Source of the DNA: Lachnospiraceae bacterium UBA7205
Lineage (GTDB): Bacteria > Bacillota > Clostridia > Lachnospirales > Lachnospiraceae
Direction: 5' to 3'
Length of the DNA stretch: 64,000 bases
NCBI GenBank assembly: GCA_002490665.1
Contig: DKUL01000065.1
Span: 61,137 to 125,136 of the forward strand
Shown here: one piece after another, positions 8,591 to 17,614 of the stretch
Layout: each line of letters starts with the position of its first letter
Numbering within the stretch: the first letter of the stretch is position 1
Position numbers and translations under genes: made by a program
The notes under the pieces: generated by a model
What the model was told of the DNA's origin: nothing
Databases searched by the model: none
Seen by the model: the letters and a program-made list of their open reading frames with translations, nothing else

Positions 8591-10114
8591 CTAATTCTGT
8601 GTGTTTTCTTCAACATCTGTACCTGGTTCCTGAGACGGCGCTTCACTGCCTGCGCCTTCTCCCGCATTCTTTACAGAAACATTGACACCGTCGCGCAGCT
8701 GAGCAGACCACGTTGTAATAACAACATCATCCCCTGTCAGTCCTTCTGCCACAACGATATTGTCAATATCGTAAAGTCCGGTTGTCACATTTGTTTTCTG
8801 TGCCTTACCATCCACAACGGTATACACATAAGCCTGTGTTCCATCATAGTACACAGAATTGTACGGAATAATCACTGCATTTTTTTCATGGTAGGTATCT
8901 GTCGTCACTGTCGCCTTTGTCCCGGACAGCAGGCTCGCCGTATCACCCGTGACAGCAGCCTTTATCTTAAAGAGCCCTGTCGCCGTATCCAGCGCACTTC
9001 CTATCTCTATCACCTCGCCATCATATACCTTTCCATCTTTTTCCAGCGTTATTTTCTGTCCTATGGAAAACGTATTGCGCACATCTTCACTGACATAGTA
9101 TGTGGCAACCATCGTATTTTTATTGGATATCACAAATGCCGGATTGCTCGATGTCGCAAAGTCATGTGTCTTTACATTGACGGTCTCGACAACACCCGAA
9201 ATCGTAGCGGTTATCGTATATGTTTCCAGACTTTCCTGCGCCTGCTCTATGCCAAGCCTTGCCGCTGATATGCTATTCTGCGAAACCTTCTTTTGTTCCT
9301 CGCGAAGCTCCCCATTGCTGATGTTCGTTGAGGTCACAGCCTGGCTGTACGAATCATATGTACTATTTATATTGTCCTGAAGGGTCTCTATGGTTTCCTC
9401 CAGCTGGTCTATCGCAGACTTGTACTGTGCAATTGTCGCCTCCACGGTTTTCACTTCTGTAGCCGCTGCCTGATATCGCTGCATGGCTGCCGCATAATCA
9501 GCAGCCCCCTGCGGAGTATTCTTGTCAATTGAGTCCGCGTAATCCTTGATTTCATCCACATCTTCCCTGAAATCATACTCCTTTTTTAAATCTGCCAGTT
9601 CGTCCTCTTTCTTTTTCAGATTGTCCTTTGTCTTTTGCAGGTTATCCATCGCATCAACCATATTTTCCTGAAGCTTATTGACACCGTCTTCTGCCTGCGA
9701 AATATTGTTGTCCGTCTGCATGTCATTCAGCGTCGTTGCCCCTTCACCGTAAGAAAGATTGTATGCGTGCTGCGCATTATCCAGCTGAATCTGCGCATTT
9801 TTCATGGTAAGCTGCGCCATTGTATCGTCAAGCACCGCAAGCACATCGCCTGCCTCCACGACATCGCCTGCCTCCACCTTCACCTCAAGCACCTCGGCTG
9901 TCGTTTTGGGAATTACATAGACGGATTCATCCGGACTGACCGTCGCGATAAATTTACCCATAAGCTTGAGTTCGCCTATCTCAGGCTTCGCAGTCTCGAC
10001 AATTGCCACATCCTCAACCGTTTCTTCCGCAACTGTCTGTCCACAACCCCAAAGGGTAGATACTGACAGTACCATGCACAACAGCAGTGCCAATTTTTGT
10101 TGTCTGTTTTTCAT
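8591..10114 (-). CDS. RND efflux membrane fusion lipoprotein (HlyD family)
   Basis: This 507-residue adaptor couples the adjacent RND pump to the extracellular side. I placed the start at the ATG at 10114 (MKNRQQKLALL) because AGGAGAGGAAGG precedes it and the signal peptide begins there; the lipobox VSTLWGC suggests lipidation. A split lipoyl/barrel-sandwich domain (residues about 45-110 and 300-335, with KVEAGDVVEAGDVLAVLDD) brackets a long coiled-coil hairpin rich in Glu, Lys and Gln (about 110-300). A beta-barrel domain and an acidic C-terminal tail follow. It forms a two-gene operon with the pump. Confidence 0.92.
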   Translation of the reverse strand: MKNRQQKLALLLCMVLSVSTLWGCGQTVAEETVEDVAIVETAKPEIGELKLMGKFIATVSPDESVYVIPKTTAEVLEVKVEAGDVVEAGDVLAVLDDTMAQLTMKNAQIQLDNAQHAYNLSYGEGATTLNDMQTDNNISQAEDGVNKLQENMVDAMDNLQKTKDNLKKKEDELADLKKEYDFREDVDEIKDYADSIDKNTPQGAADYAAAMQRYQAAATEVKTVEATIAQYKSAIDQLEETIETLQDNINSTYDSYSQAVTSTNISNGELREEQKKVSQNSISAARLGIEQAQESLETYTITATISGVVETVNVKTHDFATSSNPAFVISNKNTMVATYYVSEDVRNTFSIGQKITLEKDGKVYDGEVIEIGSALDTATGLFKIKAAVTGDTASLLSGTKATVTTDTYHEKNAVIIPYNSVYYDGTQAYVYTVVDGKAQKTNVTTGLYDIDNIVVAEGLTGDDVVITTWSAQLRDGVNVSVKNAGEGAGSEAPSQEPGTDVEENTQN

Positions 10115-10278
10115 AATCCTTCCTCTCCTACTGCAATGAATTTTCCTGACCGTTTTCCGTTCCATTACACCTACATGCTATTTTATATAAAAATCAGTTG
10201 AATGAAAAGAGTATTCGACATTTTTTTATCTAAGTTTTATTTTTTTAAGAAATAAATATAAACTTTTTCAACAGATAC

Positions 10279-10308
10279 TTGTTATTTCTGTCAACTTCTT
10301 ATTATAAT
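10279..10308 (+). promoter_or_regulatory. Sigma-A-like promoter of the secreted protein gene
   Basis: TTGTTA and TATAAT are separated by 18 bp, about 40 bases upstream of the ATG at 10351. The -10 is a perfect match. Confidence 0.65.
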
Positions 10309-10350
10309 GGAAATGTAATTTTTATATCATATTGCATGAGGAGGAAATAC

Positions 10351-11058
10351 ATGAAAACAAAAATGAAAAAATTTAAAAACCGGATATGTTTTACAATGAC
10401 GTTTTGTATCCTTCTGTCCGTACTGTGTGTCATTCCCGCCACGGACAGTTCCGCAAAGGAAAGTGTCGGCAACGGTCTGATTCTTTCGACAGATGCTGTC
10501 ACCGTCACAACAGACTCTGCCGCAACATTCACTGCCGCACTTGGACAGGGCTTTGATGCCTCAAGACTCGCCTGTATCGTTGCCGACCCGGATGTTGCCA
10601 GCATAACACCTGTCGCATATGCTTCCAACATCGCGGCATTTCAGGTAAATTACGGAAACGGCGGTTCCACTGTCGCTGCCATATACAGTCTGGACAATCC
10701 GGCAGTGGTCGCATATCTGGCTGTCAATGCCACGCCGCTAATCATGGATATTCCTGCAAGACTTGGCACAAACCACAGCAATTACTGCAAGGTTGTAAAT
10801 TATGCGTTCGTGCCCTACGACTTTACCTATGCAGATTTCAACGACTATCAGTCCACATTGAACATACAATACCAGTGTGTCTCCTACAAGGATGACGAAT
10901 TTAACCGCTGGGGATGTTATGGGTATTTTTACGATGCAGCGGGAAATGTCCTGTCCAAAGTCCACTTATACGCCAGCTCACTTGCAAAGGACAGAATTTA
11001 CCACAGCGAGTTTAACGTTCCCATAAATGCCGTTCGCTTTGCGATTGAAGGATTTTAA
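10351..11058 (+). CDS. Secreted protein of unknown function
   Basis: I do not recognise a named family. The 235-residue product starts at an ATG with GAGGAGG seven bases upstream and has a cleavable signal peptide (KKFKNRICFTMTFCILLS..., likely cut near DSSAKES). The first part of the mature protein (residues about 40-130) has the alternating pattern of a beta-sandwich, Ig-like (LSTDAVTVTTDSAATFTAAL). The second half is rich in aromatic residues (NRWGCYGYFYDAAGN) and also looks all-beta. It is transcribed away from the RND operon and towards the chemoreceptor-like gene, with a shared terminator. A cell-surface or carbohydrate-contacting role is only a guess. Confidence 0.75.
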   Translation: MKTKMKKFKNRICFTMTFCILLSVLCVIPATDSSAKESVGNGLILSTDAVTVTTDSAATFTAALGQGFDASRLACIVADPDVASITPVAYASNIAAFQVNYGNGGSTVAAIYSLDNPAVVAYLAVNATPLIMDIPARLGTNHSNYCKVVNYAFVPYDFTYADFNDYQSTLNIQYQCVSYKDDEFNRWGCYGYFYDAAGNVLSKVHLYASSLAKDRIYHSEFNVPINAVRFAIEGF

Positions 11059-11070
11059 ATGCTGCACATA

Positions 11071-11097
11071 AAAAGAGCGCTTCCGCGCTCTTTTTTA
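11071..11097. terminator. Bidirectional terminator
   Basis: Arms AAAAGAGCGC and GCGCTCTTTT around TTCC, with T runs on both strands. It serves the converging secreted-protein and chemoreceptor-like genes. Confidence 0.9.
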
Positions 11098-11679
11098 TTC
11101 AAATGCATCAATAATTGTATTAATCAGGTTTGTTATTTCCTCCACCGACATTTCAATGTCATTGTAGATTCCCGCAGACTGGTTTGACAAATCCTGCATG
11201 CTCTTTGCGACAACTGCAAATCCAACGCCTGCCTCGCCGCTTCTTGCCGCCTCGATTGTGGCATTCAGGGAAAGGATGGTCTGCTTCTTTGCGATTCCTT
11301 TCAGATGCCCTGTCTTTTCATTGATTGTCTGCACGAGATGCCCAGACTTCTGGATATCCTTTTTAATCGTGTCAAACTTTCCACCGACATGTCCGTTCGT
11401 AAATTCAATATTGGCAAAATAATTCAGCTGCTGCCCCAGTACCTCTGCTGCCTTTGTAATCCTTTTGTCAGAAGCCGTATCCGCATAGAAGGTGGCTGCC
11501 TTTTCATCATTAACCCGGATGTCCATGCTGAAGCTGTCGCCCCCTGTCTGAACCCCGTTATTTCTTGTCAGATATTCGCCCCCATTGCCGACGACAACCG
11601 ATTTCAGTCCCGAAATTTCCTCAAAATCGTCCAGTAACATCTGCAGCCTTTCCATATCCATAATATCTTTCAAATCCAT
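11095..11679 (-). CDS. Short soluble protein: PocR-like sensor half fused to a chemoreceptor signalling tip
   Basis: The 194-residue product has no signal peptide or membrane segment. Residues 1-95 resemble the start of the PocR ligand-sensing domain (DMERLQMLLDDFEEISGLKS), but the cysteine-containing second half I would expect is absent. Residues about 120-194 are a much shortened methyl-accepting chemotaxis hairpin tip with LSLNATIEAARSGEAGVGFAVVA and the downstream helix ending in INTIID. The start at 11679 has GGAGG nine bases upstream. It could feed a cytoplasmic signal to CheA/CheW arrays or act independently. It follows recN on the same strand with an 85-base gap. Confidence 0.8.
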   Translation of the reverse strand: MDLKDIMDMERLQMLLDDFEEISGLKSVVVGNGGEYLTRNNGVQTGGDSFSMDIRVNDEKAATFYADTASDKRITKAAEVLGQQLNYFANIEFTNGHVGGKFDTIKKDIQKSGHLVQTINEKTGHLKGIAKKQTILSLNATIEAARSGEAGVGFAVVAKSMQDLSNQSAGIYNDIEMSVEEITNLINTIIDAFE

Positions 11680-11764
11680 AAATAGTATCCTCCAATCCGC
11701 ACAAACAATTATTATCTGTATTATATCGGAATTTTCAGAAAACTTCAACCATTATCTGCATTCT

Positions 11765-13447
11765 TTACTTCAGTTTTTTTTTGCGCGCCGTCGTTATCAG
11801 CTCCCGCGCGTTTTCCCTTACCGTGTCTGTAATCTCATCGCTCCCCAGCATCCTCGCAAGCTCATCCACCGTCTCACTCTCGGTCAGCTGTGTGATATCC
11901 GTGACGGTCTTGTTTTTGACTGTCTGCTTTGCTATCTTATAATGGCAGTCTGCCATGGCGGCAATCTGTGGCAAATGTGTAATACAGATAATCTGATGGC
12001 TCTGTGAGAGTGTGCCAAGCTTCTCTGATACCTTCCATGCCGTCTTACCGCTGATTCCGGTGTCAATCTCGTCAAAAATCATGGTCGGTATCCTGTCCCT
12101 TGATGCCAGCACCGTCTTGATTGCCAGCATGATACGTGAAAGCTCGCCGCCGCTCGCCACATTTCCAAGGCTCTTTAACGGCTCACCCGGATTGGTCGAT
12201 ATCATAAACTCCACGTCATCAAAACCATTGGATGCCATCTCTTCCTTCTGCCGTACCTGTATCTCAAACCTGACATCCATGAAATTGAGGTCTGTAAGCG
12301 CCCCGACCATGTCCTTCGCCAGTTTATCCGCCTCCTTGCTGCGGATTCTGGATGCCTTCTTACATAACTTTTCAAGCTGCTCCTGCGTCTTGTGTAAGGT
12401 TTCCTCCAACGTTTGCCGATAAGTGTCCGCATTCCTGAGCTTCTCAATCTTCTCCGCTATCTCGCTTTGGTAGGAAAGGACTGCCGAAATACTGTTGCCA
12501 TACTTTAATTTCAGATGATTCAGCAGGTTGAGCCGTTCCTCCATCTGCGCAAACAGTTCCCCGTCAAATTCCATATCGGACATGTATTCCGCTATTCCAC
12601 GGTTAAAATCGCTTATCAGCGCATCTATATTCTCAAGCTCATCGGCAAGCTCTCGTGCCCTGTCGTCATACCCCTCCACGCTGCGCAGCTCCCTTACCGC
12701 ATGACCAACTGCATCCGCCGCAGTCTGGTCACCGTTTCCGGTTAACTGGTATGCCTTTGATGCTGCCTCGACAATCTGGCGGCTGTTTGCCATCCTGCGG
12801 TAATCGCGCTCAAGCTCCTCATCCTCCCCTGGCGTAAGTCCGGCCTCCTCTATCTCATGAAACTCAAACTCCGCAAGGGACAGCTCCTTTGCCTTTGTGC
12901 CGTCATCCACGCAGAACTCTGCGAGTTCTTTCTTTACCCTGGTGTATTCAAGGTACTTTTCCCTGATTTTTTCTTTGATGTCCGCAAGCTCGTCGCCTGC
13001 AAAAGAATCCAGAATTTCCATGTGGTTTTTCTTGTATAGAAGTGACTGGTGCTCATGCTGTCCATGAATGTCAATCAAAAGCTCTGAAAGCGCCTTTATC
13101 TGTTTTGCCGTCACGGTCTCGCCACATATTTTAAACAGGTTACGGCTCTGCTGTATCTTCCGCTGGATAATGACAATGCCGTCTTCCTCGACAGGAATCT
13201 CGAGCGCCCGAATCTCCCGCTGCATTTCATCGTCTGTCACCTGGAATACAAGCTCAACAAGGGCATAATCCGCCCCTGTCCTTATCATATCCTTATCGGC
13301 GCGCGCACCCAGCGCAAGGTTGATGGAACCGATAATAATCGATTTTCCGGCACCTGTCTCGCCACTTAGGATATTCAGCCCATCCCCAAAATTCACTTCC
13401 GTCTCCGATATCAGAGCCAGATTTTTCACATGTAAGCTTACTAACAT
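11765..13447 (-). CDS. recN: DNA repair ATPase RecN
   Basis: RecN is an SMC-like ATPase recruited early to double-strand breaks. The 560-residue protein has an N-terminal Walker A (LSGETGAGKSIII), a central coiled coil with the globular break (about residues 150-370), the signature region ASGGELSRIMLAIK, Walker B (MIFDEIDTGISG) and a C-terminal helix. Length is standard. It ends the argR-recN segment of the conserved clostridial block and is 11 bases downstream of argR, so the two are probably co-transcribed. Confidence 0.97.
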   Translation of the reverse strand: MLVSLHVKNLALISETEVNFGDGLNILSGETGAGKSIIIGSINLALGARADKDMIRTGADYALVELVFQVTDDEMQREIRALEIPVEEDGIVIIQRKIQQSRNLFKICGETVTAKQIKALSELLIDIHGQHEHQSLLYKKNHMEILDSFAGDELADIKEKIREKYLEYTRVKKELAEFCVDDGTKAKELSLAEFEFHEIEEAGLTPGEDEELERDYRRMANSRQIVEAASKAYQLTGNGDQTAADAVGHAVRELRSVEGYDDRARELADELENIDALISDFNRGIAEYMSDMEFDGELFAQMEERLNLLNHLKLKYGNSISAVLSYQSEIAEKIEKLRNADTYRQTLEETLHKTQEQLEKLCKKASRIRSKEADKLAKDMVGALTDLNFMDVRFEIQVRQKEEMASNGFDDVEFMISTNPGEPLKSLGNVASGGELSRIMLAIKTVLASRDRIPTMIFDEIDTGISGKTAWKVSEKLGTLSQSHQIICITHLPQIAAMADCHYKIAKQTVKNKTVTDITQLTESETVDELARMLGSDEITDTVRENARELITTARKKKLK

Positions 13448-13458
13448 ATTTTCCGTCC

Positions 13459-13911
13459 CTAACCTTTTATAATCTCGTCCAGCTTTTGCATCACGGCTTC
13501 TGTGTCCTCCACTGACCGCACTGCCGCAAATATGGTGTCATCGCCAGCTATACAGCCTACAATCTCCGTAAACCGCATGGCATCAATTGCCGCGGCAACC
13601 GCCATTGCCATTCCCTGCACCGTCTTGATGACCAGAATGTTCTGTGCCATCGTCATGGAGACATATCCGTCCCGCAGCACACGGATATACTTATCCCCCA
13701 GCCTGCCGTCATCGCTTTGCAGTATAATGTATTTCTGTCTGCCGTTTCCTGCCGATATCTTTGAGAGACGAAGCTCCCTGATGTCCCTTGATACGGTAGC
13801 CTGCGTGACATCAAACCCCTCCTTGCGAAGGTACGCTGCCAGCTCCTCCTGCGTCTCAATGTCATATTTATTAATCAGCTCCACCACGACCTCATGTCTT
13901 TCCCTTTTCAT
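13459..13911 (-). CDS. argR: Arginine repressor ArgR
   Basis: ArgR is a hexameric, arginine-responsive repressor of arginine synthesis. The 150-residue product has the N-terminal winged helix (IETQEELAAYLRKEGFDVTQATVSRDIRELRL) in residues 1-70 and the C-terminal oligomerisation/arginine-binding domain with EIVGCIAGDDTIFAAV. The ATG at 13911 fits the family start and has GGGGG six bases upstream. Its neighbours are nadK and recN, the usual clostridial and Bacillus arrangement. Confidence 0.96.
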   Translation of the reverse strand: MKRERHEVVVELINKYDIETQEELAAYLRKEGFDVTQATVSRDIRELRLSKISAGNGRQKYIILQSDDGRLGDKYIRVLRDGYVSMTMAQNILVIKTVQGMAMAVAAAIDAMRFTEIVGCIAGDDTIFAAVRSVEDTEAVMQKLDEIIKG

Positions 13912-13937
13912 CCAAAACCCCCGTACCGCTTCCCACA

Positions 13938-14747
13938 CTATGTTTTCATCTTTTTATGCAGTGTGTCAAGAAAGCTTACCTCGTTTAGTTTAATAATTTT
14001 CGTCACCTTGTCCGAACGGATAATCCTGATTTTGTCACCCTCGTTCAAATTCACCGGACACCTTCCGTCAAAGCTGGCATCCACCTCCTGCCGCTCGCCT
14101 GGCTTGCACTGCCCGATTTCAATGTCAACCACGTCGTCCTCCGCAAGAATGATTGTCCGGTTATTTACCAGCGTGTGCGAGCAGACGGGCGTCAGCATAA
14201 TCAGTCTTGCCCGCGGTTCGACGATGGGTCCCCCTGCCGACAGATTGTAGGCTGTAGACCCTGTCGGCGTGGACACAATCATCCCATCCGCACTATATGT
14301 ACTCAGCAAACGTCCATTGACATAAATATTGAAATTAATGACATGAAGCGCACCTTTCCGGTTGATTACAATGTCATTCAATGCAGTCTGGGGATTGGAG
14401 CTGGTACCCGCTATCACAGGGATTCCGCTTAACATCATACGCGGTTCAATGTCATACCGGTTCTCCATAAGGCTGTCAAGTGCCGATTCGATGTCCTCCC
14501 TCTCAACCTCCGCAAGGTAACCGAGCGTGCCGAGATTCACGCCTATCATCGGAATATGGCAGGACACATACTCCCGCGCCGCCCGAAGCATCGTTCCGTC
14601 CCCGCCAAGCACAATGATTCCCTCAACCTTGTCATTGACGGCGTCACTGCACACGCACCCTTTCAGGTTCAGGTAATCCCGTATATACCGGGTTGTCTCG
14701 CCGCTCCCATCCTTTAAATGGTTCGCATAAATATAAAAATTCTTCAT
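13938..14747 (-). CDS. nadK: NAD kinase
   Basis: NAD kinase phosphorylates NAD to NADP in the cytoplasm. The 269-residue protein shows the GGDGTMLRAAR motif (GGDG fold, residues about 52-62), the NDIVINRK segment and the glycine-rich TPTGSTAYNLSAGGPIVEP loop. I start it at the ATG at 14747, five bases after GGGAG. It lies 26 bases from argR and 15 bases from tlyA, consistent with one operon. Confidence 0.96.
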   Translation of the reverse strand: MKNFYIYANHLKDGSGETTRYIRDYLNLKGCVCSDAVNDKVEGIIVLGGDGTMLRAAREYVSCHIPMIGVNLGTLGYLAEVEREDIESALDSLMENRYDIEPRMMLSGIPVIAGTSSNPQTALNDIVINRKGALHVINFNIYVNGRLLSTYSADGMIVSTPTGSTAYNLSAGGPIVEPRARLIMLTPVCSHTLVNNRTIILAEDDVVDIEIGQCKPGERQEVDASFDGRCPVNLNEGDKIRIIRSDKVTKIIKLNEVSFLDTLHKKMKT

Positions 14748-14762
14748 ACAGGCTCCCAACTA

Positions 14763-15599
14763 TCAAACTGATTCCAGTGTCTTGTGTGCTTCCTCTACCG
14801 TCTCATGAATCAATGCCGTATAACAGTCCCTGACAAGCTCCGCCGCATCAGACGCTTCATGCGGCTCCGCCCTGAGCAGATGCATCAGGTATTCAATATT
14901 TCCCTCCGGTCCCCGAATCGGGGAAAAGTCAAGGCTTAAAATCTCAAACCCGTTTTCCAGGGTAAAGGCAAACACCTTTTCAATGACCTCCCTGTGCACG
15001 GCCGGATCCCTCACAACACCCTTTTTTCCAACCTTCTCCCTGCCCGCCTCAAACTGCGGCTTAATCAGGCATACCATCTGTGCATTTGGCTTAAGCAGAC
15101 GGTAGGCAGGTTCTAATATCTTGTCCAGCGATATGAAGGAAACATCAACCGACGCAAAATCAATCCTGTCCGCAATATCTTCTGGATTTATGTAGCGGAA
15201 ATTCGTTTTTTCCATACAGACAACCCGCTCATCATTCCGGAGCTTCCATGCAAGCTGCCCATGTCCTACATCAACAGAATAAACCTTTGCCGCCCCGTTT
15301 TGCAGCATGCAGTCTGTAAAACCGCCTGTGGATGCCCCGATATCCATACATATTTTATCCAAAAGCTCCAGCTGAAACCGGTCTACTGCCTTCTCCAGCT
15401 TTAAACCGCCGCGGCTCACATACCGGAGCGTATTCCCCCTGACCTCAAGCCGGGCTTTTGTCTCGTCGAACATGGCACCCGCCTTGTCCTCCTTCTGGTC
15501 ATTCACATAAACACAGCCCGCCATAATCACGGCCTTCGCCTTCTCACGCGACTCCGCAAGTCCCTGTTTTACCAGCAGTACATCCAATCGCTCTTTCAT
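14763..15599 (-). CDS. tlyA: TlyA family rRNA (cytidine-2'-O)-methyltransferase
   Basis: TlyA-type enzymes 2'-O-methylate rRNA cytidines and have been called haemolysins. The 278-residue product has an N-terminal S4 RNA-binding domain (residues 1-60, MKERLDVLLVKQGLAESREKAK begins it) and a Rossmann methyltransferase domain with the SAM motif IGASTGGFTDC and CLIKPQFEAGREK. It sits in the conserved dxs-tlyA-nadK order. Confidence 0.94.
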   Translation of the reverse strand: MKERLDVLLVKQGLAESREKAKAVIMAGCVYVNDQKEDKAGAMFDETKARLEVRGNTLRYVSRGGLKLEKAVDRFQLELLDKICMDIGASTGGFTDCMLQNGAAKVYSVDVGHGQLAWKLRNDERVVCMEKTNFRYINPEDIADRIDFASVDVSFISLDKILEPAYRLLKPNAQMVCLIKPQFEAGREKVGKKGVVRDPAVHREVIEKVFAFTLENGFEILSLDFSPIRGPEGNIEYLMHLLRAEPHEASDAAELVRDCYTALIHETVEEAHKTLESV

Positions 15600-15628
15600 T
15601 GTCCTGCGCCTTTCCTATATCGTGAATC

Positions 15629-17485
15629 TTATCGCAGGCATTCCAGTATTCTGCCCACAATCGTATTGGCATCAATTCCGACCTCCTGACGCAGGATTTC
15701 GACATTTCCATGCTCCACATACTCATCCGGAATATGGATTGTCAGCAGCCTTACGCCGGGACAGTTTTCATCAAGATAGTCCCGCACCTTCTCACCAAAT
15801 CCCCCGCTTGCAACATTTTCCTCCAGCGTCACGATAAGCCTGTGGCTGCGCGCCGCCTCGTCAAGCATTTCCGTGTCAACCGGCTTCACAAACCGCGCAT
15901 TGACAATGCTGCACGCAAATCCTTTCGCAATCAGTTCTTCCCTGACTGTGAGCGCTGTCTTGACCATGCTTCCCACGGCAATAAGCGCTATATCCTTCTC
16001 ATGATAAATCCACTCTGCCTTTCCGAACCGAATCGGCTCCCGGTATTCGCGCAGCCCGTCATACGCCTCTCCTCTCGGATACCGCAGCGCGATGGGTCCC
16101 GCAAAGGAGACAGCGAATTTCAGCATGTCGGAAAGCTCCCACTTGTTCTTGGGTGCCATGATGTGCATATTCGGTATGGATGACAAGTAAGACAAGTCAA
16201 AAATTCCCTGGTGTGTCTCCCCATCGCTTCCCACAAGCCCTGCCCGGTCTATGGCAAACACCACTGGCAAATTCTGTATGCAGACGTCATGCAGAATCTG
16301 GTCGTAAGCCCTCTGCAAAAAAGAAGAATAGATGGCAACGACTGGCTTCATGCCTCCCGCGGCAAGCCCTGCCGCAAAGGTCACGGCATGTTCCTCCGCG
16401 ATGCCGACATCAAAAAAGCGCTCCGGATACATATTGCGGAACCTTTTGAGCCCTGTGCCGTCAGGCATTGCCGCAGTGATTGCCACGATATCCTCGCATC
16501 TGTCCCCCAGCTTGCACATCACCGTGGAGAATACATCCGTGTAGCTCGACTTTGTCTTTGGCGTAAGCGGCAGGCCTGTTTCTATGTCAAACGGCTCTGC
16601 GCCGTGAAACCTTGCCGGATGCTTCTCTGCCGGCACGAAGCCTTTTCCCTTCTGTGTCAGGACATGTACCAGCACTGCGGACTTACAGCGCTTTGCCTCG
16701 CGGAACACTTTCAGCATCGCATTGATATTGTGTCCGTCCACGGGTCCCAGATAGGTAATGCCCATATCCTCAAAAAACATGCCCGGAATGACAAGCTGCT
16801 TCACGGAGCTTTTCGCCCTGCGGATACTGGAGACAATCGGCTCGCCCAGCCTTGACTCCATCAGCGAGTTGTAGATGCCTTCCTTCATGTCAAGGTACTT
16901 GTCCGCCGTGCGGATATTGTTCAGGTACTTTGACATGCCGCCTACATTTTCCGAGATGGACATATTGTTGTCATTGAGCACGATAATAAAGTTTTTCTTG
17001 ATGCGTGCGGCATTGTTCAGCGCCTCGTATGCCATTCCGCCCGTAAGGGAGCCGTCCCCGATGACAGAAATAATTGTGTGATCCTCGTTTCTGAGATCCC
17101 GCGCCTTTACAAGCCCCAGGCCTGCCGATATGGACGTAGAGCTATGACCTGTGTCAAAGCAGTCGCACGCACTTTCCTTTCTCTTGGGAAATCCACTCAT
17201 GCCGCCATATTTCCTGAGACTCTCAAAGCCAGACCGCCTGCCTGTAAGCAGTTTGTGCGTGTAGGACTGGTGCCCGACATCCCACACAATTTTATCCTTT
17301 GGAAGGTTCAGGCTTAAATGCAGCGCCATGGTAAGCTCCACGGCACCGAGATTGGAGCCCAGGTGTCCCCCCGTGACACTTATTTTCCGAATCAGGAATT
17401 CCCGTATCTCCTCCGCAAGCAGATTCAGGTTTTCCGGCGCCACATTTTTGATATCATTTTCTTTTTCTATTGTTTCCAGTATCAT
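15629..17485 (-). CDS. dxs: 1-deoxy-D-xylulose-5-phosphate synthase
   Basis: Dxs condenses pyruvate and glyceraldehyde-3-phosphate, the first step of the non-mevalonate isoprenoid pathway. The 618-residue thiamine diphosphate enzyme has the TPP motif GDGSLTGGMAYEALNNA, the HQSYTHKLLTGR segment, the transketolase central region with IAEEHAVTFAAG, and the C-terminal domain ending in GRILECL. With ispA upstream it supplies isoprenoid precursors for undecaprenyl carriers and quinones. It is separated from ispA by 129 bases holding a dispersed hairpin repeat. Confidence 0.97.
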   Translation of the reverse strand: MILETIEKENDIKNVAPENLNLLAEEIREFLIRKISVTGGHLGSNLGAVELTMALHLSLNLPKDKIVWDVGHQSYTHKLLTGRRSGFESLRKYGGMSGFPKRKESACDCFDTGHSSTSISAGLGLVKARDLRNEDHTIISVIGDGSLTGGMAYEALNNAARIKKNFIIVLNDNNMSISENVGGMSKYLNNIRTADKYLDMKEGIYNSLMESRLGEPIVSSIRRAKSSVKQLVIPGMFFEDMGITYLGPVDGHNINAMLKVFREAKRCKSAVLVHVLTQKGKGFVPAEKHPARFHGAEPFDIETGLPLTPKTKSSYTDVFSTVMCKLGDRCEDIVAITAAMPDGTGLKRFRNMYPERFFDVGIAEEHAVTFAAGLAAGGMKPVVAIYSSFLQRAYDQILHDVCIQNLPVVFAIDRAGLVGSDGETHQGIFDLSYLSSIPNMHIMAPKNKWELSDMLKFAVSFAGPIALRYPRGEAYDGLREYREPIRFGKAEWIYHEKDIALIAVGSMVKTALTVREELIAKGFACSIVNARFVKPVDTEMLDEAARSHRLIVTLEENVASGGFGEKVRDYLDENCPGVRLLTIHIPDEYVEHGNVEILRQEVGIDANTIVGRILECLR

Positions 17486-17563
17486 CGTGCACTTGTCCTC
17501 CGTGTCACAAACAGCAAAACACTATGTTATGGCATATTTCCTTATGCGGCTGTGTGCATCACA

Positions 17564-17601
17564 TTATACTGAGCGGTCAGCCTTTTCGACCGCCAGTATA
17601 A
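17564..17601. repeat. Dispersed hairpin repeat, copy 1
   Basis: TTATACTG, a bulged A and GCGGTC pair with GACCGC and CAGTATAA across a nine-base loop. The same unit, with a shared CATCAC lead-in, recurs at 32221 and in truncated form at 39347. It lies in the ispA-dxs gap and lacks a poly-U tail, so it is not a classic terminator. Confidence 0.85.
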
Positions 17602-17614
17602 CTGATACACAGCG

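Noticed and set aside
10114..10165. A longer start for the RND adaptor
   Set aside because: It would place 17 charged residues before the lipoprotein signal peptide; the ATG at 10114 has an excellent ribosome binding site.
17564..17601. The hairpin repeat read as an intrinsic terminator
   Set aside because: No T run follows on either strand, and the same unit occurs upstream of a gene and at a gene end, so a repeat family fits better.
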